7,495 bases of DNA from Candidatus Vogelbacteria bacterium CG10_big_fil_rev_8_21_14_0_10_51_16 (GCA_002774795.1 PCYI01000009.1:1-7495); one strand, 5' to 3'. Numbered from the stretch's first letter, positions 1-6,382 are shown. Numbers and translations: made by a program. Notes: generated by a model not told the origin, from the letters alone.

Positions 1-41
1 GCCTCGTAACGCTCCGACGTTCGAATCCTGACGAGAGTGCC
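1..41 (+). other. tRNA 3'-end-like fragment at window edge
   Basis: Positions 20-31 (TTCGAATCCTGA) look like a tRNA T-loop plus the 3' strand of the T-stem, followed by a possible acceptor strand. The bases before the loop (CGACG, 15-19) do not pair with CCTGA, so this is not a sound T-arm, and the upstream half would lie outside the window. It may be a displaced tRNA 3' end, a degenerate tRNA or chance. It shares the 11-mer TTCGAATCCTG with the nearby tRNA-Tyr, which lies on the opposite strand. Confidence 0.2.
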
Positions 42-54
42 GCAGGGCACTCTC
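33..54. repeat. 9-bp perfect inverted repeat (hairpin)
   Basis: GAGAGTGCC (33-41) and GGCACTCTC (46-54) are perfectly complementary around a 4-nt loop. No T-run follows on either strand, so it is not a clear intrinsic terminator. It lies just downstream of the 3' end of the minus-strand tRNA-Tyr and could help define that transcript's end, or belong to the tRNA-like fragment at 1-41. Confidence 0.5.
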
Positions 55-80
55 TCCCTCCTCATTCTCGCTTCGCTCGA

Positions 81-164
81 TGCGTAGGGCAGGATTCGAA
101 CCTGCGTAGCCCAATGGGCGAGGGATTTACAGTCCCTTGTATTTGACCGCTCTACCACCTACGC
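81..164 (-). tRNA. tRNA-Tyr (anticodon GTA)
   Basis: Read on the minus strand this is a complete type II tRNA. The acceptor GCGTAGG (164-158) pairs with CCTACGC and is followed by discriminator A at 81. The anticodon stem AGGGA/TCCCT encloses the loop CTGTAAA, giving anticodon GTA. A long variable arm has the stem GCCC/GGGC, as expected for bacterial tRNA-Tyr. The T-arm GCAGG/CCTGC encloses TTCGAAT. CCA is not encoded (the next minus-strand bases are TCG), so it would be added by a nucleotidyltransferase. A promoter lies about 30 nt upstream. Confidence 0.96.
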
Positions 165-167
165 AAT

Positions 168-191
168 AAGAGTTCCCAAGTTGGAACTCTT
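168..191. repeat. 9-bp inverted repeat just upstream of tRNA-Tyr
   Basis: AAGAGTTCC (168-176) and GGAACTCTT (183-191) form a perfect 9-bp stem with a 6-nt loop. On the minus strand it lies between the predicted tRNA-Tyr start point (about 188) and the mature tRNA 5' end at 164, so it would fill nearly the whole 5' leader of the precursor. It is followed only by TATT on the minus strand, so it is a poor terminator. Confidence 0.55.
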
Positions 192-194
192 CAT

Positions 195-223
195 ATGATA
201 CATTTATTAGCACCAACAGACAA
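195..223 (-). promoter_or_regulatory. Promoter for tRNA-Tyr
   Basis: On the minus strand a -35 TTGTCT (223-218) and a -10 TATCAT (200-195) are separated by exactly 17 nt. Matches to the sigma-70 consensus are 4/6 and 5/6. The predicted start near 188 is about 24 nt before the mature tRNA 5' end. No other minus-strand gene lies between this promoter and the tRNA. Confidence 0.55.
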
Positions 224-258
224 CAGGCGCGGAGGTAGCCCCTCACATCTCTTGTGTC

Positions 259-395
259 TCATCCCGGCCCCGTATCCAGTACGGGGTAAACTCCAGCTGG
301 GATCTCCCCTCATGGGGGATCCCCCGTAGGGGGACAGGCCCGGGTTGAACCTGGATCCCTGCCTACCGCAGGCAGGCCGTTCTGCAACGGGATGA
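259..395. repeat. Cluster of nested GC-rich palindromes (repeat element or structured RNA)
   Basis: This is the core of the 322-base gene-free stretch between tRNA-Tyr and clpB. At least six inverted repeats are packed together: CCCCGTA/TACGGGG (268-286), GATCTCCC/GGGGGATC with one G:T pair (301-321), TCCCCC/GGGGGA (320-334), the near-palindrome 340-354, CCTGCCT/AGGCAGG (358-376) and CCGTT/AACGG (377-390). The flanks TCATCCCG (259-266) and CGGGATGA (388-395) could close the whole into one multibranch fold. The CCTGCC..GGCAGG unit resembles dispersed palindromes I recall from CPR genomes. I recognise no tmRNA, RNase P RNA, SRP RNA or 6S hallmark on either strand. Some stems overlap and cannot form together. 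Confidence 0.7.
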
Positions 396-433
396 CATTC
401 TAGAAATGCGAGAGGTATAAGCAGTTACGCGTT

Positions 434-483
434 GAGTGTAGCAGAATCATACAATTCTATTTAAATACACTCTATCTTTTTTT
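434..483 (+). terminator. Terminator-like hairpin with T-run, plus strand
   Basis: GAGTGTA (434-440) pairs with TACACTC (466-472), with an inner stem AGAAT (443-447)/ATTCT (454-458). A run of seven T (477-483) follows 4 nt after the outer stem. The polarity fits termination of plus-strand transcription, yet no plus-strand gene is visible upstream. It lies just beyond the clpB stop codon; on clpB's own strand no T-run follows the stem. It could protect clpB from opposing transcription or end an RNA made from the palindrome cluster. Confidence 0.35.
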
Positions 484-487
484 ACAT

Positions 488-3193
488 CTACGCTCGCTTC
501 GTCTCGGTGGCGGTGTGGCCACTTCCTTTCTGAATAGGTGACGGCTGAAGTCGTCTTGTCGCTCTGGAAAGTTGGACAGTGAGATCATTATCCTTTACCC
601 CAACCTGCACAAGAGTCCCGGACTCTGTCTGCCGGGCAATAATAAACTCGGAAATAGGATTAAGTATTTTGCTCTGGATGAGGCGCTTGAGGGGGCGCAC
701 TCCATATTCGTGACTGTATCCCTCTTTTGCCAGTAGGGCAAGAGCGGCCGGGGCAACGCTCAAGCGGAGTTCCTTCTCTGCTAGACGGTCTTTTATTTGA
801 GATATTTGAATATTCACTATCTCTCGAATAACCTCTTCCGTAAGATTACGGAAAACGAGTACCTCGTCTAGACGGTTTAGAAACTCCGGACGGAAATGTT
901 GCTTTAGGTCACGAAGGATGCGATCTTTCTGCGTGTCGTAATCTTCTAGGTTTTTCTGTTCACTGAAGCTTATGGCACTAGAGCGATTTAATTGATCGGA
1001 CCCCACGTTTGAAGTGAGAATGATTATGGTATTACGAAAGTTAACCGCACGACCCTTACTGTCTGTGAGACGCCCGTTGTCGAGCACCTGGAGCAGTATG
1101 TTAAACACTTCCGGATGGGCTTTCTCTATTTCGTCAAAGAGGACAATGGAGTAGGGACGATGACGCACAGATTCAGTAAGAGAGCCGGATTCGTCGTAGC
1201 CTACGTACCCAGGTGGTGAACCAATCAGTTTTGAAACAGAGTGACGCTCCATAAACTCCGACATGTCGACGCGGATGATGGCTTTTTCGTCATTAAACAT
1301 GAAGTTGGCAAGTGTACGCGCAAGTTCGGTTTTTCCTACACCGGTGGGCCCCAAGAACATAAAAGAGCCAATAGGACGGTCGGGATCACTTATACCGGCT
1401 CGAGACCTCTTCACTGCCTCCGCAATCTTTTTGATGGCCTCGTCTTGCCCTATGACCCGTTTGCGTAAGTCATGCTCCATGCGGGAAAGCTTTTGTATCT
1501 CCTCTTCGAGCATCTTAGAGACAGGAACACCGGTCCAGCGAGATACTACGCTCGCAATATCCTCCTCTGATATCTCTTCTTTTAGAATCTTGCGTGCACT
1601 TTGGGCTTGCCGCAAAATCAACTCAAGCTGTTTCAACTCTTTTTCTTTTGTGGGAATACGACCGTATCGAATCTCTGCAGCTTTTGAAAGGTCCGACTTA
1701 AGCTCCGCGGCTTCAGCTTCAAGGCGCATAGATTCAAGCTCCTTTTTAATAGCTCTCATAGAAAGAATGAGGTCACGCTCATTTTTCCACTGAGTTTCCA
1801 TCTCGGCAGTGTCTCCCTTGAGTCCAGACATCTCCTTCTCTATTTCCTTTAGACGTGAGCGAGTTTTGCCCCTGCTTGGCCCCTGCTCCACCTCCTTTTT
1901 TAGAGCCTCCTTCTCGATTTCGAGACGCATTACTTTTTTGTCGGTATTTGAAAGCACGATTGGTTTGTCCTCAAGCTGAAGGCGCGTGGCCGCCGCGGCC
2001 TCATCGATAAGGTCTATCGCTTTATCGGGCAGATAGCGTTCGGTAATGTATCGAGCGGATAGCTGGACAGCGGCGACGATGGCGTCGTCCGTGATGCGAA
2101 CACCATGATGAAGTTCATACTTATCTCGCAAGCCACGAAGAATCGCCACCGCGTCCTCTGTGGTCGGCTCGCCCACATATACCGACTGGAAACGCCTTGC
2201 TAATGCCGGGTCTTTTTCTATGTATTTTTGGTACTCTTTTATTGTGGTAGCTCCAATAACCCGCAGTTCTCCGCGGGCAAGAGCGGGCTTTAAAAGATTC
2301 GACGCGTCCATCGAACCCTCCGCCGCGCCGGCACCTACAATGGTATGAATCTCGTCAACAAATAGAATAATCTTTCCCTCAGATCGTTCGATTTCCTTAA
2401 TTACGTTCTTGAGACGCTCTTCAAACTCACCCCGATATTTACTTCCCGCCACCAGAAGGCCAATGTCTAAAGAGATTATCTCCTTATCTTTTAGAGTTTC
2501 TGGAACCTCTCCCCTAGCAATCATGTTTGCCAATCCTTCGGCCACTGCTGTTTTACCTGTCCCCGCTTCGCCGATAAGAATCGGGTTGTTTTTGGTGCGA
2601 CGCGATAAAATTTGCATAATACGTCTAGTTTCTTCTTCGCGACCAATGACCGGGTCAAGCTTATCTTGAGCCGCCATGTGGGTTAGATTTTTTGTGTACT
2701 TCTCCAGTTGTCGGTGTCGCTTTTTCTCCGAAACGTCTATGACCTTTGAGTCTCTAACCTCTTGCAGCACCCTGAGGGCGTCATCTCGCGACACTCTAAA
2801 GCGAGTCATGGTTTCTCGCGCGTTACTGGGCACATCGAGAACAGCCAAAAAAAGATGTTCGGTAGATATAAATTCATCCTTGAGCACGGCGGCAAACTTT
2901 CCGGCTCCGTCGAAAACCCGCACCAGTTCCGGAGTGAGGTAAATCTGATATGCCGGGGAGATGACGTTTGTGGTCTCCGGCGTTTCCATGTTCTCAATTA
3001 AATGGTCGGTTAGAAGAGCGATATCTACATCAAGCTTTTCCAACATCATCAAAATTATGTTGTCCTCCTGCAACAGAAGCGCGATAAGCAGGTGTAGGGG
3101 GTTTACCTGGTTCTGGCCGCGCTCGATGACTAGTTCATGGGCCTTTCTTATGACCTCACGAGCTTTGGATGTAAAATTACTGAATGGAAGCAT
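488..3193 (-). CDS. clpB: ATP-dependent protein disaggregase ClpB
   Basis: A hexameric AAA+ chaperone of the cytosol that pulls polypeptides out of aggregates, usually with DnaK/DnaJ/GrpE. At 901 residues it is slightly longer than E. coli ClpB (857). A Clp_N double-repeat domain covers about 1-145. NBD1 has Walker A GEAGTGKT (208-215), the pore-loop segment KYRGEFE with its Tyr at 253, Walker B FVDE ending near 281, and the Arg finger in ALARRF (330-335). A full coiled-coil M domain spans about 400-530, which marks ClpB rather than ClpA or ClpC. NBD2 has GPTGVGKT (615-622), GYVGYDE (662-668), LFDE ending near 688, and sensor 2 GVRPLKR from 831. The last 30 or so residues form a basic tail beyond the usual end. 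The frame stays open to a TTG at 3226, but the ATG at 3193 gives the family-like start MLPFSNFTSKA. No Shine-Dalgarno is visible. A near-consensus promoter lies about 80 nt upstream; no CIRCE element is seen. Confidence 0.96.
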   Translation of the reverse strand: MLPFSNFTSKAREVIRKAHELVIERGQNQVNPLHLLIALLLQEDNIILMMLEKLDVDIALLTDHLIENMETPETTNVISPAYQIYLTPELVRVFDGAGKFAAVLKDEFISTEHLFLAVLDVPSNARETMTRFRVSRDDALRVLQEVRDSKVIDVSEKKRHRQLEKYTKNLTHMAAQDKLDPVIGREEETRRIMQILSRRTKNNPILIGEAGTGKTAVAEGLANMIARGEVPETLKDKEIISLDIGLLVAGSKYRGEFEERLKNVIKEIERSEGKIILFVDEIHTIVGAGAAEGSMDASNLLKPALARGELRVIGATTIKEYQKYIEKDPALARRFQSVYVGEPTTEDAVAILRGLRDKYELHHGVRITDDAIVAAVQLSARYITERYLPDKAIDLIDEAAAATRLQLEDKPIVLSNTDKKVMRLEIEKEALKKEVEQGPSRGKTRSRLKEIEKEMSGLKGDTAEMETQWKNERDLILSMRAIKKELESMRLEAEAAELKSDLSKAAEIRYGRIPTKEKELKQLELILRQAQSARKILKEEISEEDIASVVSRWTGVPVSKMLEEEIQKLSRMEHDLRKRVIGQDEAIKKIAEAVKRSRAGISDPDRPIGSFMFLGPTGVGKTELARTLANFMFNDEKAIIRVDMSEFMERHSVSKLIGSPPGYVGYDESGSLTESVRHRPYSIVLFDEIEKAHPEVFNILLQVLDNGRLTDSKGRAVNFRNTIIILTSNVGSDQLNRSSAISFSEQKNLEDYDTQKDRILRDLKQHFRPEFLNRLDEVLVFRNLTEEVIREIVNIQISQIKDRLAEKELRLSVAPAALALLAKEGYSHEYGVRPLKRLIQSKILNPISEFIIARQTESGTLVQVGVKDNDLTVQLSRATRRLQPSPIQKGSGHTATETKRA

Positions 3194-3271
3194 GGTTTTG
3201 ATTGATTTGAGTTTTAGAAATAACAATTAAGACAAAGGCCCAATATTGCATGAAAAACAGGTTAACGTTAC

Positions 3272-3300
3272 ATTATACGTCCACCATGATTATACGTCAA
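3272..3300 (-). promoter_or_regulatory. Strong sigma-70-type promoter of clpB
   Basis: On the minus strand, -35 TTGACG (3300-3295, 5/6) and -10 TATAAT (3277-3272, 6/6) are separated by exactly 17 nt. A second TATAAT (3294-3289) abuts the -35, because GACGTATAAT occurs twice in direct orientation 17 bp apart. The predicted start near 3265 leaves a leader of about 72 nt before the clpB ATG. The 8-bp palindrome TAACGTTA (3263-3270) sits on the predicted start and could be an operator or chance. No heat-shock element such as CIRCE is recognised. Confidence 0.75.
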
Positions 3301-3331
3301 ATCTCACAAGCTCTTACCAGCTAAGGACCAA

Positions 3332-4219
3332 CTAAGGATTGGCACGGTTAGCATGCGTGGGGATGGCTCCACCCACAGAAGCGGTCTCTGAGCCTGATTT
3401 TCTTTCCTCGGTCCCGCGAAGAAGAGTCTTTGACTCATCAACAAGACGAATTATCTCTACCGAGCTTACGATGCTTCTGTCTTCCATGTTAAAGCCAACG
3501 AGCGATCCTTTTGAGGAAAGTACCGGCCAAGGACTTCCTACATCGCTTTTTGCAAACGGAGTAGAAGAGGCGTTCGTGGCATCCTCCATGGCCACAACTC
3601 TACCCACCTCTACCGCTAGTCTACCGGCATGATATCCCAGCCCAACCAGGGGCTCACCTAACTGTAGAGAGCGGGATGCAAGGCCAATATGCGACATCTT
3701 TTTTGCGTCAAAAGAGTTAATCTTCAATACGGCAAGCGAGGGGTGAGAAAAATCAACTAAGGTGACCACCGCCTTGGTGTTATCCGAAAATCTGGCCTCC
3801 ATTCCTGTGGTAACTGAAGAAAGTGCGACCTTAGAAATTACGACGATACCGCTCAAATCTACCACTACCCCGGTACCGAGAACTACTTGCTCGTGCCCCG
3901 GTACTACCTTTTCTTCACCAATCCTACCGAGAGGTTCCTCTTTTTGAATTACTCCAATCTCTACTACGGCTCCCTTGTTTTCTGCAACAATCTTTGCCAC
4001 CAGGTCATCATTTGTAACAACCACTTCCCGTACTGTGGTTTTGGTCTCACCGGGGACAATACGCTCAACGGTGCGCTCCACCACTCGGTTAACCGTTTGC
4101 GTGACAGCCACGGGAGCTTGTTCGAGTAAGGTGACGGTCACTATCCCGGTTGCAATAGAGGTTACAAAGCTCACAAAGAGAGTGAGGAGTATCAGTTGTG
4201 ATTTTGTGAGGTCTTCCAT
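3332..4219 (-). CDS. Membrane-anchored trypsin-fold protein, probable pseudoprotease
   Basis: A 295-residue protein with a short cytoplasmic N terminus, one hydrophobic segment (about 9-32) acting as an uncleaved anchor, a Val/Glu/Arg/Thr-rich stalk (35-70), and an extracytoplasmic domain with the outline of the S1C (HtrA/DegP) fold. Fold markers are the GTG strand (116-118), IVVISKVAL (125-133) where the catalytic His motif belongs, SHPSLAVLKI (158-167) where DxxDLAVLKI belongs, a GEPLVGLGY-type strand (188-196), and DVGSPWPVLSSKGSLVGF (226-243) where GNSGGP belongs. His, Asp and Ser all appear replaced, so proteolysis is unlikely; a binding or scaffold role is my inference. There is no PDZ domain, and a low-complexity tail follows about residue 268. 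It lies upstream of clpB on the same strand, but clpB has its own promoter. The ATG at 4219 immediately precedes the anchor; no Shine-Dalgarno is visible. Confidence 0.75.
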   Translation of the reverse strand: MEDLTKSQLILLTLFVSFVTSIATGIVTVTLLEQAPVAVTQTVNRVVERTVERIVPGETKTTVREVVVTNDDLVAKIVAENKGAVVEIGVIQKEEPLGRIGEEKVVPGHEQVVLGTGVVVDLSGIVVISKVALSSVTTGMEARFSDNTKAVVTLVDFSHPSLAVLKINSFDAKKMSHIGLASRSLQLGEPLVGLGYHAGRLAVEVGRVVAMEDATNASSTPFAKSDVGSPWPVLSSKGSLVGFNMEDRSIVSSVEIIRLVDESKTLLRGTEERKSGSETASVGGAIPTHANRANP

Positions 4220-4254
4220 TTTATTAAAGTCTGTGACGCATATTGTGTGTAGTT

Positions 4255-4263
4255 AGTATATCA
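4255..4263 (-). promoter_or_regulatory. Extended -10 promoter of the membrane pseudoprotease gene
   Basis: On the minus strand TGATATACT (4263-4255) matches an extended -10 (TGn followed by TATACT, 5/6). No good -35 is seen, which extended -10 promoters can do without. The predicted start near 4248 gives a leader of about 29 nt before the ATG at 4219. It lies in the short divergent region shared with infB. Confidence 0.5.
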
Positions 4264-4345
4264 CAATTGTAAAACGAGAAGGGCGAGTTGTGGTGAGTAG
4301 AAATGCGAATATATCTGCCAGTGCCTGGGAATTAGAGCTAAGATG

Positions 4346-4354
4346 TGGTATTGT
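4346..4354 (+). promoter_or_regulatory. Possible extended -10 promoter giving a leaderless infB mRNA
   Basis: TGGTATTGT fits an extended -10 (TGn plus TATTGT, 4/6), with only a weak -35 region. Its last base is 8 nt before the ATG at 4362, so transcription would start at or next to the start codon. The same geometry occurs, with better matches, at the HNH gene. This supports the ATG at 4362 as the infB start and would explain the missing ribosome binding site there. Confidence 0.35.
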
Positions 4355-4361
4355 GAAAACA

Positions 4362-5933
4362 ATGTCTCATCTTTCAGATAATAGTGCCGAAAAACTGATT
4401 GAACGCCCCCCGATAATAGTTATCATGGGGCATATTGACCACGGTAAATCCAGTCTTCTTGACTATATCCGCAAGAGCAAGATCGTGGAAGGAGAGGCCG
4501 GTAGCATAACTCAACACCTGGGTGCTTATGAGGTCGTCCTTCCGCCCAAGCAAAAGAAAGCTGGAACTGCCTCGGGCAACGATAATAGTAACTCAGGTGA
4601 TTGTCGAAAAATTACATTTCTTGATACGCCTGGGCACGCGGCATTTTCTGCCATGCGCTCTCGGGGAGCGCAAGTGGCAGATTTGGCGATTCTAGTCGTT
4701 TCTGCAGAAGATGGAGTAAAACCGCAAACTCTCGAGGCGCTCTCGGCCATAACATCAGCCAAGCTACCCTATGTTGTGGCTATTACCAAGATTGATAAGC
4801 CGAACGCAAATATTGAGCGTGTTAAGCAAGACCTTGCCGCTAATCACGTCTTCCTTGAGGGTTACGGCGGTTCTGTGCCTTTTACGCCGGTATCCTCTAA
4901 GTCGGGAGCGGGAATAGACGAATTACTGGAAATACTCCTTCTGGTAGCGGAAATCTCAGAGCTTAAGGCTGACCCTGACGCAGGTGCGAGTGGGGTGGTG
5001 ATAGAGTCTTCAACAGACAATCGACATGGATGTAGCGCGACTCTGGTAATTCGCAATGGAACGATTCATGTGGGTGACGTACTTGTGGTAGATAGGCAGG
5101 CAACACCGGTTCGGGCTCTTTTTAACCACCTCCTTCATCGTATCAGCAAGGCAACATTCTCGGCGCCCGTAAGGGTGTCGGGATGCACCTCTTCTCTTGC
5201 GACCGGTTCTGTCTTTCATGCTTATCCAAATAAAAAAAGTGCCGAGGCAACCCTTGTTGACCAATCGCCAAGGTTGCCGGTGGTGAGCCAGGCATCCGAT
5301 AGAATCTCTTCGCGATCGGTAGTCACGAAGAGTATCCTTCCTGTGGTTTTAAAAGCGGATGTTTCAGGAAGTTTAGAGGCACTGTCTGCGGAGATACTAA
5401 AGCAGTCAAATGACGCAATTGAGGTACAGATTGTACAGTCAGGAATTGGCCCAGTGAGTGAAAATGATCTTAGGGCTGTGTCTGTGGACACTGAGCCCTT
5501 GATCATAGGCTTTAATGTAAAGACAGAAAAGCCATCCCAGACATACGCCGAGCAGAAATTGATGAAGGTGTACTCATTTTCTGTTATCTATGACGCCGTG
5601 GATCTCGTACAAGCGGAAATAGAGCGTAGGCGACCTCGAGAAGAGGTGGAGGAGGTGGTCGGTAGTCTTAAGGTCTTAAAAATATTTAGTCGACAAAAAG
5701 ATAAACAGGTCATAGGTGGAGCTGTTGTGTCTGGAAAATTAACAGAGGGCGCGCAAATAAGAGTAATCCGTCATGACAATTTTATCACAAACGGAAAAAT
5801 CTCGGAGTTGCAAGCACAGAAGATTCGCGTGAAAGAGGTTGGGGTAGGAAGTCAATGCGGACTTATGGTGGAGGCGAAACATTCTATTGCGCCCAATGAC
5901 ATCATTGAAGCATTCGTGCTCTCAAGTAAGTAG
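4362..5933 (+). CDS. infB: Translation initiation factor IF-2, short form
   Basis: A GTPase that brings initiator tRNA to the 30S subunit and promotes 50S joining. At 523 residues it lacks the long N-terminal region of E. coli IF2 and begins about 23 residues before the G domain. Motifs, numbered from 4362: G1 GHIDHGKSS (23-31), G2 GSITQHLGAY (47-56), G3 DTPGH (88-92, including the catalytic His), G4 TKID (142-145, where NKxD is usual) and G5 SSK (178-180). A Ser/Asn/Gly-rich insertion (about 62-81) lies between G2 and G3. The domain III signature starts at PVVLKADVSGSLEAL (327), and the C-terminal C2-type barrel ends DIIEAFVLSSK. The frame is open to GTG codons at 4290 and 4293, preceded by a weak Shine-Dalgarno-like GAGAAGGG (4276-4283). 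I chose the ATG at 4362 because the extra 24 residues do not look family-like and neighbouring genes also lack Shine-Dalgarno sites. rbfA follows after 32 nt, a classical pairing. Confidence 0.95.
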   Translation: MSHLSDNSAEKLIERPPIIVIMGHIDHGKSSLLDYIRKSKIVEGEAGSITQHLGAYEVVLPPKQKKAGTASGNDNSNSGDCRKITFLDTPGHAAFSAMRSRGAQVADLAILVVSAEDGVKPQTLEALSAITSAKLPYVVAITKIDKPNANIERVKQDLAANHVFLEGYGGSVPFTPVSSKSGAGIDELLEILLLVAEISELKADPDAGASGVVIESSTDNRHGCSATLVIRNGTIHVGDVLVVDRQATPVRALFNHLLHRISKATFSAPVRVSGCTSSLATGSVFHAYPNKKSAEATLVDQSPRLPVVSQASDRISSRSVVTKSILPVVLKADVSGSLEALSAEILKQSNDAIEVQIVQSGIGPVSENDLRAVSVDTEPLIIGFNVKTEKPSQTYAEQKLMKVYSFSVIYDAVDLVQAEIERRRPREEVEEVVGSLKVLKIFSRQKDKQVIGGAVVSGKLTEGAQIRVIRHDNFITNGKISELQAQKIRVKEVGVGSQCGLMVEAKHSIAPNDIIEAFVLSSK

Positions 5934-5965
5934 ATGTGGGCTAAAAACCAAACTTATCACTAACA

Positions 5966-6307
5966 ATGAACTACGGCGAAAAGTTTGCTCTACAATTAAA
6001 AGAGGTCGCGGCCGACTTTTTTCTACATGAGACTACTCCGCAATCGCTCATCACCGTGACCAGTGTCACTCTTTCGCGTGACGGAAGGCGGGCCACAGTG
6101 CTGTGCACAGTCCTGCCTGACACGGAAGAGGCAAACGCGCTGTCGTTTCTTCGTCGCCGAAGAAGTGACCTGTATGCCTTTGCGCTCGAGAAATTACAAA
6201 AGCACAGGATGCCCCTTTTTGATATCGCAATAGACCGCGGAGAGAAAAGTCGGCAGGGGCTTGATAAGGCCCTCTATGATGATAGACTTAAAAGAGAGAA
6301 AGAGTGA
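5966..6307 (+). CDS. rbfA: Ribosome-binding factor A (30S maturation)
   Basis: A small KH-type RNA-binding protein that binds the immature 30S subunit and helps 16S rRNA 5'-end processing, notably in the cold. Its 113 residues are close to the family's usual 110-130. Family-like segments are an N-terminal helix carrying KEVAADFF, the strand LITVTSVTLSRDGRRATV (28-45, matching the VTVTxVxVSxDLxxAxV pattern), the helix LRRRRSDLYAFALEKLQ, and MPLFDIAIDRGEKSRQGLDK, which corresponds to the PxLxFxxDxSxExGxxIxxLL end. It is 32 nt downstream of infB on the same strand, with no separate promoter recognised, and probably cotranscribed. No Shine-Dalgarno precedes the ATG (the upstream bases are CTTATCACTAACA). 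tRNA-Cys begins 3 nt after the stop codon. Confidence 0.9.
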   Translation: MNYGEKFALQLKEVAADFFLHETTPQSLITVTSVTLSRDGRRATVLCTVLPDTEEANALSFLRRRRSDLYAFALEKLQKHRMPLFDIAIDRGEKSRQGLDKALYDDRLKREKE

Positions 6308-6310
6308 GGC

Positions 6311-6382
6311 GGCCAGGTGGTGAAGTGGTAACACTGGAGTCTGCAAAACTCCCACGCACGGGTTCGATTCCCGTCCTGGCCT
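6311..6382 (+). tRNA. tRNA-Cys (anticodon GCA)
   Basis: A complete 72-nt cloverleaf. The acceptor GGCCAGG pairs with CCTGGCC (6375-6381), with discriminator T at 6382, typical for Cys. The anticodon stem GGAGT/ACTCC encloses CTGCAAA, giving anticodon GCA. The T-stem ACGGG/CCCGT encloses TTCGATT. CCA is not encoded. It starts 3 nt after the rbfA stop codon and no promoter of its own is evident, so it is probably cut from the infB-rbfA transcript by RNase P. Confidence 0.96.

Noticed and set aside
259..395. Known structural RNA (tmRNA, RNase P RNA, SRP RNA, 6S) in the palindrome cluster
   Set aside because: No conserved core motif of any of these was found on either strand.
195..396. Minus-strand frame left open through the palindrome cluster
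   Set aside because: The openness follows from GC-rich palindromes. The only internal ATG gives about 41 repeat-derived codons with no domain and no ribosome binding site.
1263..1793. 176-codon plus-strand open frame inside clpB
   Set aside because: It is antisense to conserved NBD2 and M-domain motifs of clpB, is Ser/Arg-rich and has no recognisable domain.
3194..3226. TTG start giving ClpB 11 extra N-terminal residues
   Set aside because: The extension is not family-like; the ATG at 3193 gives the normal Clp_N start.
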